Positions 1 to 3,991 of a stretch of 5,755 bases of DNA are shown here, in pieces. The notes beneath the pieces were generated by a model. The model saw only the letters and a program-made list of their open reading frames with translations. It was not told where the DNA came from and did no database searches. Where the stretch lies: positions 1 through 5,755 of the forward strand of contig JAAYWX010000046.1 in assembly GCA_012516225.1 (NCBI GenBank), written 5' to 3'. Made by a program: the position numbers and the translations under genes. Source of the stretch: Clostridiales bacterium. Lineage in GTDB: Bacteria > Bacillota > Clostridia > Oscillospirales > Oscillospiraceae. The first letter of the stretch is position 1. Every line of letters begins with the position of its first letter.

Positions 1-2269
1 CAAGGAAGCCCTCGCATTCGATATCGTGGAGCTGGTCAACAGACATTTCAGTTCCATAAGGAACATCGCCGCCGGTAATCGCGCGTGCAATGAACTTGCT
101 GATATACTCGTCGTGTTCAGACATCTGTCCGCTGCCCCGTGCCATCTCAATAGCGGCAAGAAGCATACCGTATCCAAATTCACCTACAACCTTGACCGGC
201 TGCTTAACAGGAGGCATATAGCCTCTTTCAGATAGAGTCAGAACTTCGCGCTTTGCTGAACTGATGAGTTTCTCTCTTGTCATTTCGACGAAAGTGCCCT
301 TGGAGAGATAGCCGTTTTCAATTGCTTCATATGCTGACATATTAACCTTGGCTGTAGCTATATATTGGAATGCTGTTCTAATAGCATTATATCTATCGGT
401 TTTTGCATCACCGAAACAGCGCTCCATAAGGCGACGGGTAAGCTCGGTGGTTCCGCCTCCGGCAGGAATAAGTCCGACGCCGACTTCAACGAGTCCGGAA
501 TACGTTTCAACAAAAGGAACTGCCGTGGTGCAGTGCATCATAACTTCGCAGCCGCCGCCGAGAGTCTGTCCGAAAGGAGCGGCAACTATGGGCTTTTTGG
601 AATATCTCATTGCGCTGGTCGCGCTCTGAAGCTTGCGGATAAGTTTTTCAAGCTCGTCAAACTTCTTGTCGCAGCCAAGGCTCCAGATGGTCAGAAGGTC
701 GGCACCCGCGGAGAACATCTTGCCTTCATTGCAGATGACCATGCCTTTCCAGTCTTCTTTATCCATTCTCTCAATGCCCGCAAAAACGATATCGCCGACA
801 TTAGGCCCGATAGCGTTGCCTGTGCAGTGAATCTCAAGGTCAAGAACACCGTCTCCAATGTCGCGGAGAGAACAATCATCATTTTCTAAGATTACATTCG
901 TATTGCAGAGCTTAATATATGGACTCTTGGCATCTTCAGGGGTATAGAAAGTTTCCTTTCCGCTTGCAAGCATATCCAAAACCCACTGAGCGACTGCTTC
1001 GCCTTCCGCCTGCATTCTTTCAACGGATTTCCTTACTCCGATCTTATCCCATATCTGGAAGGGGCCGTCCTCCCAGTTGTAACCGGTTCTGATTGCCTTG
1101 TCGATTTCACGGAAATCATCGGCTATTTCGGGGACAAGCTTTGCACTGTACAGGCAAATGCCTTTGATGCAATCCCAATAAAATTTGCATTCCTTCTCTT
1201 CGCCGTAACACATTGCAGCATACTTATTGTCAGATTTAAGAGCAGCTTTTACGGTATCAAGAGAAACTTTATCCTCAACAGGTTCATAATCATGGGTCTT
1301 GTAGTTCCACTGGTACTTTACTTTCTTCCCGTCAACAACTTCCTTCTTGTAAAACCCTTGTTTTGTTTTATTTCCGAGAAAGCCTTTTTCAATAAGCTCA
1401 ACAACATATGAAGGTAATGTGTAGTCAGCAATTTCTTTTTCATCTTTGGATGAATCAATGACATTCTTGGAAACATTTGCAATAATGTCGATGCCCACCA
1501 AATCTCCTGTGCCAAAGGTTGCGGATTTCGGATGACCCATTACCGGTCCTGTTATGTAGTCAACAGTTGAAAGATCATAGCCATATTTTTCAGTGAGCTG
1601 CATTACCTGAGCCGCACCAAAACAGCCGATACGGTTGCCGACGAAATTCGGTGTATCCTTAGCATAAACACAGGTCTTGCCCAGAATATCTCCGCCGACA
1701 TGCGCCATTGTTTCAATGGTCTCCTTTGATGTCCACTGAGTGGGAATCATTTCGAACAGCCCCATCCAGCGCGGAGGATTGAAAAAGTGTGTGCCCATAA
1801 AACGTAACTTGAAGCTGTCGTCCATGTCCTCAACAATTTTTGTAATGGAAATGCCGGATGTGTTGGAAGAAATAATCGCGTCCGGTTTGGAGTGAGCAGC
1901 AATCTGCTTAAGGACGTTCTTTTTGATGTCAAGACGTTCTACAACGACTTCGATGATCCAGTCCGCGTCTTCCATGAGATCAAGGTTGTCTGTGGTGTTG
2001 CCAACGCGGATGTTCTTTATAGCGCTTTTGCTCAAAAGAGGCATTTGCTTGTCTTTCTGAAGATTCGCTATCGCGTTGTTAACAAGGCGGTTGCGGAATT
2101 CGGGGCTATCCTCAGTAAGACCTGCGGCCTTTTCCTTTTCGTCAAGGCCGTTGAATGGGATGATGTCCAGCAAGGTAACTTGCATTCCAACGCTTGCAAG
2201 CAAGGCCGCAATGTTTGCACCCATGACACCGGAGCCAATGACGCATGCTCGTGTAACGATTTTACTCAT
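1..2269 (-). CDS. fadN: FadN-type 3-hydroxyacyl-CoA dehydrogenase / enoyl-CoA hydratase fusion (3' end cut by window)
   Basis: The bifunctional enzyme hydrates trans-2-enoyl-CoA and oxidises the resulting 3-hydroxyacyl-CoA with NAD+, two successive steps of cytoplasmic fatty acid beta-oxidation. The frame is open for 756 codons and leaves the left edge. FadN proteins are near 790 residues, so only a few tens are probably missing. Domain order is dehydrogenase first, hydratase second, as in Bacillus FadN and opposite to E. coli FadB. The Rossmann domain carries GSGVMG (12-17), SSNTS (134-138), catalytic His161 in THFFNP, Glu173, and Asn212 in NFVGNRI. A second helical dehydrogenase domain follows (about 205-435). 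The crotonase domain (about 460-650) has FSAGADL (519-525) for the oxyanion hole and both candidate acid/base glutamates: Glu575 in GGGCE and Glu595 before IPAGGG. The ATG is preceded by AAGGAG with a 12-nt spacer. The gene is divergent from a LysR-type regulator. Thiolase and acyl-CoA dehydrogenase partners, usual for FadN, would lie off-window. The family is secure; the exact substrate is unknown. Confidence 0.93.
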   Translation of the reverse strand, partial: MSKIVTRACVIGSGVMGANIAALLASVGMQVTLLDIIPFNGLDEKEKAAGLTEDSPEFRNRLVNNAIANLQKDKQMPLLSKSAIKNIRVGNTTDNLDLMEDADWIIEVVVERLDIKKNVLKQIAAHSKPDAIISSNTSGISITKIVEDMDDSFKLRFMGTHFFNPPRWMGLFEMIPTQWTSKETIETMAHVGGDILGKTCVYAKDTPNFVGNRIGCFGAAQVMQLTEKYGYDLSTVDYITGPVMGHPKSATFGTGDLVGIDIIANVSKNVIDSSKDEKEIADYTLPSYVVELIEKGFLGNKTKQGFYKKEVVDGKKVKYQWNYKTHDYEPVEDKVSLDTVKAALKSDNKYAAMCYGEEKECKFYWDCIKGICLYSAKLVPEIADDFREIDKAIRTGYNWEDGPFQIWDKIGVRKSVERMQAEGEAVAQWVLDMLASGKETFYTPEDAKSPYIKLCNTNVILENDDCSLRDIGDGVLDLEIHCTGNAIGPNVGDIVFAGIERMDKEDWKGMVICNEGKMFSAGADLLTIWSLGCDKKFDELEKLIRKLQSATSAMRYSKKPIVAAPFGQTLGGGCEVMMHCTTAVPFVETYSGLVEVGVGLIPAGGGTTELTRRLMERCFGDAKTDRYNAIRTAFQYIATAKVNMSAYEAIENGYLSKGTFVEMTREKLISSAKREVLTLSERGYMPPVKQPVKVVGEFGYGMLLAAIEMARGSGQMSEHDEYISKFIARAITGGDVPYGTEMSVDQLHDIECEGFL

Positions 2270-2297
2270 GAGTTTGCTTCTCTCCTTCTAATGTTTT

Positions 2298-2331
2298 AAA
2301 AAATTCGGCTCGAAGCAGGTTTCAGCCAAAT
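2298..2331 (-). terminator. Terminator-like hairpin in the fadN leader (possible attenuator)
   Basis: Read on the minus strand, ATTTGGCT-GAA, a six-base loop ACCTGC, then TTC-(bulged G)-AGCCGAAT form a stem of about 11 pairs, including one G-U pair and one bulge. It is followed directly by a run of T (2298-2303 on the complement). The T run ends ten bases before the fadN Shine-Dalgarno. A hairpin plus U tract between promoter and start codon has the shape of an intrinsic terminator, so it could attenuate fadN transcription. No competing antiterminator helix, leader peptide or known riboswitch was recognised. It could instead end a transcript entering from upstream, or be a chance stem. Confidence 0.4.
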
Positions 2332-2346
2332 CTTCCGTTTAGTATG

Positions 2347-2376
2347 CTAATAGGAAATTTTTGTTTTGTAAAACAA
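2347..2376 (-). promoter_or_regulatory. Candidate fadN promoter
   Basis: On the minus strand TTGTTT (2371-2376) is followed after 18 bases by TATTAG (2347-2352). Each hexamer matches the housekeeping consensus at about four of six positions. Initiation near 2340 would give a leader of about 70 bases that includes the terminator-like hairpin. It is a weak match, chosen because it is the best pair in the divergent region and because a palindrome overlaps its -35 element. Confidence 0.3.
2361..2376. promoter_or_regulatory. 16-bp palindrome, candidate LysR-type operator
   Basis: TTGTTTT-GT-AAAACAA is a perfect dyad with seven-base arms around two central bases. It lies in the divergent region about 100 bp upstream of the fadN start and 180 bp upstream of the regulator start. 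AT-rich dyads of this size, often describable as T-N11-A, are typical recognition sites of LysR-type regulators. The half-site TTGTAAAA (2366-2373) also recurs inverted as TTTTACAA at 2414-2421, which could serve as a second contact site. Assignment as the operator is inference from position and symmetry. Confidence 0.4.
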
Positions 2377-2465
2377 TTGATTTTAGTGCAACTACAACAA
2401 ACCGATGTACCGATTTTACAATTTGTTTATGGACATTAACAACGAACTGTTGTACTCTGTATTTG

Positions 2466-2515
2466 CTAAGTGTTGTCCGTATTGGCATATTTTTCTAAGT
2501 GTTGCCCATGTTAGC
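2466..2515 (+). repeat. Imperfect 21-bp direct repeat with 29-bp period
   Basis: CTAAGTGTTG at 2466-2475 is repeated exactly at 2495-2504. The match continues with differences to GGC (2486) and AGC (2515), giving 17 identical bases of 21. The copies are offset by 29 bp and lie just upstream of the likely TTG start of the LysR-type gene. They may be two regulator contacts on nearly the same helical face or a local duplication. No known element was recognised. Confidence 0.6.
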
Positions 2516-2543
2516 GCTTTGATATTGCAAAAGGAATATTTAA

Positions 2544-2549
2544 AGGCGG
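2544..2549 (+). promoter_or_regulatory. Shine-Dalgarno that sets the LysR-type gene start
   Basis: AGGCGG, one mismatch from AGGAGG, lies 8 bases before TTG 2558. The in-frame ATG codons at 2405 and 2429 have no comparable site: the bases before them read AACAAACCG and TACAATTTGTTT. This spacing and the family alignment choose the TTG start. Confidence 0.7.
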
Positions 2550-2557
2550 TGTTGAAA

Positions 2558-3478
2558 TTGCAGTTGAAAGTTATTGAATCTTTCATTTGTCTTTATCAGG
2601 AAAAAAATTTTTCCAGAGCAAGTGAAAAGCTGTATATTTCACAGCAGGGTCTGAGCCGACAGATCAAGGCGTTTGAAAGCGAACTCGATGTGGTGCTGTT
2701 TAACCGGTCAAATACGGGAGTCGAGCCAACCGATATATGCAGATTGCTATATCCTCATATTAAGGGCATGTATGACGAGTATCTGAACGCACAGAATGCA
2801 CTCAAGGACTACAAAAAAACTATAAGGCATTTCTATACGGTTGCATTTGCCTATGGAATAACAAACAGCGTGAGTTCCGATTTCATGTTTGATTATCAGA
2901 AGCAGCACCCAAAGCTGAACCTTGAAATTGAAGAATGGTCGCAGGAAACATGCATACAAAAACTGATAAAAAAAGAAATCGACGCAGCTTTTCTGGTTAC
3001 ACCTCTTGACCAGAAGATTATAAAATGCGCTCCGCTGATCGAAGGTGAAATGGTTATCGCAATGCATAAAAGTCATCCGTTTGCCTCAAGCAAAACACCG
3101 TTAGAATTTTCAGCTCTTGATGGAGAAAATCTGATAACCGGCGTTCCTGAAAATGCAATAAGAAGAATGATGGATTATTTCTGTCTTAAAACCGGAATAC
3201 ACCTTCGAGTGATCATATCCTCGAGCAATAATCTGAATTTTATTAACTCAATGACAGAAAACATCGGTATAGCGCCCCTTACCCAAACAATGGCGGCAAG
3301 AGTGACAAATCCGGAAATAGTTCTTAGAAGGGTGATTATGCCGGAACGAGGTTTTCTCTACTTTTGCACTCCTCGGAATGCGGAAAAAAGCAGCGAACTT
3401 ATCAATATTCAGAAGTATGTGGAAAATTATTTCAGGACCACGCCGATTGAAAATCTCCTCAAGCCCATCAATACATAA
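2558..3478 (+). CDS. LysR-type transcriptional regulator
   Basis: A DNA-binding regulator that probably senses a small metabolite and acts on the divergent fadN-type gene. From TTG 2558 the product is 306 residues, the usual LysR-type length. It begins MQLKVIESFICL, which aligns without offset to the family pattern of Leu at position 3 and Phe at position 9. The winged helix-turn-helix spans about 2-60, with NFSRASEKLYISQQGLSRQIK (in two parts: NFSRASEKLY and ISQQGLSRQIK) covering the turn and recognition helix. LFNRSNTGVEPTD forms the wing. A linker helix follows to about 85. The effector domain (about 90-295) shows the family features QKQHPKLNLEIEE, KKEIDAAFLV and EGEMVIAMHKSHPFA. An in-frame ATG at 2405 would add 51 residues, but that stretch (CCPYWHIF, for example) resembles translated spacer, and the family has no such N-terminal extension. 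No U-tract terminator follows on the plus strand. The effector is unknown. Confidence 0.92.
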   Translation: MQLKVIESFICLYQEKNFSRASEKLYISQQGLSRQIKAFESELDVVLFNRSNTGVEPTDICRLLYPHIKGMYDEYLNAQNALKDYKKTIRHFYTVAFAYGITNSVSSDFMFDYQKQHPKLNLEIEEWSQETCIQKLIKKEIDAAFLVTPLDQKIIKCAPLIEGEMVIAMHKSHPFASSKTPLEFSALDGENLITGVPENAIRRMMDYFCLKTGIHLRVIISSSNNLNFINSMTENIGIAPLTQTMAARVTNPEIVLRRVIMPERGFLYFCTPRNAEKSSELINIQKYVENYFRTTPIENLLKPINT

Positions 3479-3528
3479 CCCTTATCTGCCACACCTTGCA
3501 TACTCGGATTACTGCCTTTTAAAACAAT

Positions 3529-3568
3529 AAAAAAAGAGCATGCAGGCCGAAACTCAGCCTGCATGCTC
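3529..3568 (-). terminator. Strong intrinsic terminator of a minus-strand transcript
   Basis: GAGCATGCAGGC (3536-3547) and GCCTGCATGCTC (3557-3568) pair perfectly over 12 bp around a nine-base loop. On the minus strand the stem is followed at once by seven T (complement of 3529-3535) and then ATTGTTTT. On the plus strand the stem is followed by CGAAAACGGAC with no U tract, so it is poorly suited to ending the LysR-type transcript. It implies a transcript arriving from higher coordinates, which the small unit at 3751-3889 would supply. Confidence 0.85.
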
Positions 3569-3630
3569 CGAAAACGGACAATAAATTCATTTGTCTGATG
3601 TGCGTAAAATTTTTATCTGCCTGCGGGATT

Positions 3631-3653
3631 ATTTACGGAAAAATCACCGTAAA
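3631..3653. repeat. Palindromic unit, left member of an inverted pair
   Basis: TTTACGG (3632-3638) and CCGTAAA (3647-3653) form a seven-pair hairpin around eight bases. The whole unit is an imperfect inverted copy of 3771-3789: ATTTACGGAA (3631-3640) is complementary to 3780-3789, and CACCGTAA (3645-3652) to 3771-3778. Confidence 0.65.
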
Positions 3654-3663
3654 AACAAAAACC

Positions 3664-3695
3664 GCGTTCCCTTTGCTCGTATGCATCCGGAACGC
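3664..3695. repeat. Inverted repeat GCGTTCC / GGAACGC
   Basis: Seven-base perfect arms (3664-3670 and 3689-3695) enclose 18 bases. It lies between the two palindromic units and would be a stem in the proposed minus-strand RNA. No T run follows, so it is not a terminator. Confidence 0.5.
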
Positions 3696-3750
3696 ATCGT
3701 CAGTGCCATATATTTAAAACCGCGCCTGCGGAGAAAAATCTGAGTGACAG

Positions 3751-3828
3751 TTACCTGTCGCTGGGTACTGTTACGGTGCTTCCGTAAATGAAGTCATCAA
3801 TGTCATTTTTTCTTAAATCTTTGTTCAC
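3751..3828 (-). CDS. Candidate 25-residue peptide, function unknown
   Basis: A GTG start with AAAGGAG (3837-3843) and an 8-base spacer opens a 25-codon frame ending in TAA. The product begins MNKDLRKNDIDDF and ends STVTVPSDR. It is hydrophilic, with a charged first half and a Ser/Thr-rich tail. It has no cysteine, no hydrophobic segment and no signal peptide, so it does not look like a type I toxin, a thiolactone autoinducer or a cysteine-rich RiPP precursor. A promoter candidate lies upstream and a strong terminator downstream; no processing or export gene is in view. The ribosome binding site is the best evidence. Against it, the codons for FIYGSTVT overlap a palindrome that recurs in noncoding DNA, and so short a frame can arise by chance. 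I do not recognise a family. Confidence 0.45.
   Translation of the reverse strand: MNKDLRKNDIDDFIYGSTVTVPSDR
3771..3789. repeat. Palindromic unit, right member of an inverted pair
   Basis: TTACGG (3771-3776) and CCGTAA (3782-3787) form a six-pair hairpin with a five-base loop. It is the inverted partner of 3631-3653, with 18 complementary positions split 10 + 8 around a small internal loop. It lies inside the 25-codon ORF. Confidence 0.65.
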
Positions 3829-3836
3829 TATATCAT

Positions 3837-3843
3837 CTCCTTT
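3837..3843 (-). promoter_or_regulatory. Shine-Dalgarno of the 25-codon ORF
   Basis: AAAGGAG on the minus strand, 8 bases before GTG (3828-3826). Sequence and spacing are as good as those of the large genes here. The ATG inside GGAGATG is followed by a stop after one more codon, so GTG is the only sensible start. Confidence 0.6.
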
Positions 3844-3860
3844 CCTTTTATCTATGATAG

Positions 3861-3889
3861 ATATTACCACGACTTTAGCCCCTAATCAA
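3861..3889 (-). promoter_or_regulatory. Candidate promoter of the small minus-strand unit
   Basis: TTGATT (3884-3889 on the complement) and TAATAT (3861-3866) are separated by exactly 17 bases, each matching consensus at four of six positions. Initiation would fall near 3854, about 26 bases before the GTG. The surrounding 3890-3940 is AT-rich and holds another TTGACT (3930-3935), but without a good -10 at the right distance. Confidence 0.4.
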
Positions 3890-3944
3890 TGAATATTGTA
3901 CAAATTTTGTGTTAAGTTTTTGTAAAGTTAGTCAAGAGAATATC

Positions 3945-3986
3945 AAAATCCAAAAGCCGGATATTTTTATCCGGCTTTTGGATTTT
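3945..3986 (-). terminator. Terminator of the P-type ATPase gene
   Basis: A perfect 19-bp dyad (3945-3963 with 3968-3986) with a four-base loop. The core is CCAAAAGCCGGATA paired with TATCCGGCTTTTGG, and flanking A/T runs extend the stem. It starts five bases beyond the ATPase stop codon. The arms end in A and T runs on both strands, so it could work in either direction, but its position makes it the end of the minus-strand ATPase transcript. Confidence 0.9.
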
Positions 3987-3991
3987 TCATA

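Larger units (their letters stand above)
3529..3854 (-). ncRNA. Candidate small structured transcript carrying a 25-codon ORF
   Basis: About 325 bases lie between a plausible start near 3854 and the strong terminator at 3529-3568. The transcript would contain the 25-codon ORF and then about 180 bases without convincing coding sequence but with several stems: TTACGG/CCGTAA (3771-3787), GACAG-GUAA-CUGUC (3746-3759), a four-pair CCGC/GCGG (3720-3731), GCGTTCC/GGAACGC (3664-3695) and TTTACGG/CCGTAAA (3632-3653). I matched it to no RNA family I know (not 6S, tmRNA, SRP RNA or a common riboswitch). It may be a dual-function RNA or simply the mRNA of a tiny peptide with a long 3' region. Confidence 0.4.

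Noticed and set aside
365..889. Plus-strand open frame of 174 codons
   Set aside because: It lies fully antisense to the fadN crotonase region, has no ribosome binding site and no recognisable domain. The minus strand there shows clear catalytic motifs.
1892..2299. Plus-strand open frame of 135 codons
   Set aside because: It is antisense to the NAD-binding domain of fadN and is explained by the codon bias of that gene.
2747..3076. Minus-strand open frame of 109 codons
   Set aside because: It is antisense to the LysR-type effector domain, with no ribosome binding site and no family signal.
3536..3568. Hairpin as terminator of the LysR-type gene
   Set aside because: On the plus strand no U tract follows the stem; the U tract lies on the minus-strand side.
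3644..3709. Minus-strand frame of 21 codons beginning MALTMRSG, downstream of the 25-codon ORF
   Set aside because: It has no Shine-Dalgarno, and its frame crosses the hairpin arms. It is likely chance.
3788..3892. Plus-strand frame of 34 codons beginning MKSSMSFFLK
   Set aside because: It has no Shine-Dalgarno. It is the complement of the better supported minus-strand promoter, ribosome binding site and 25-codon ORF.
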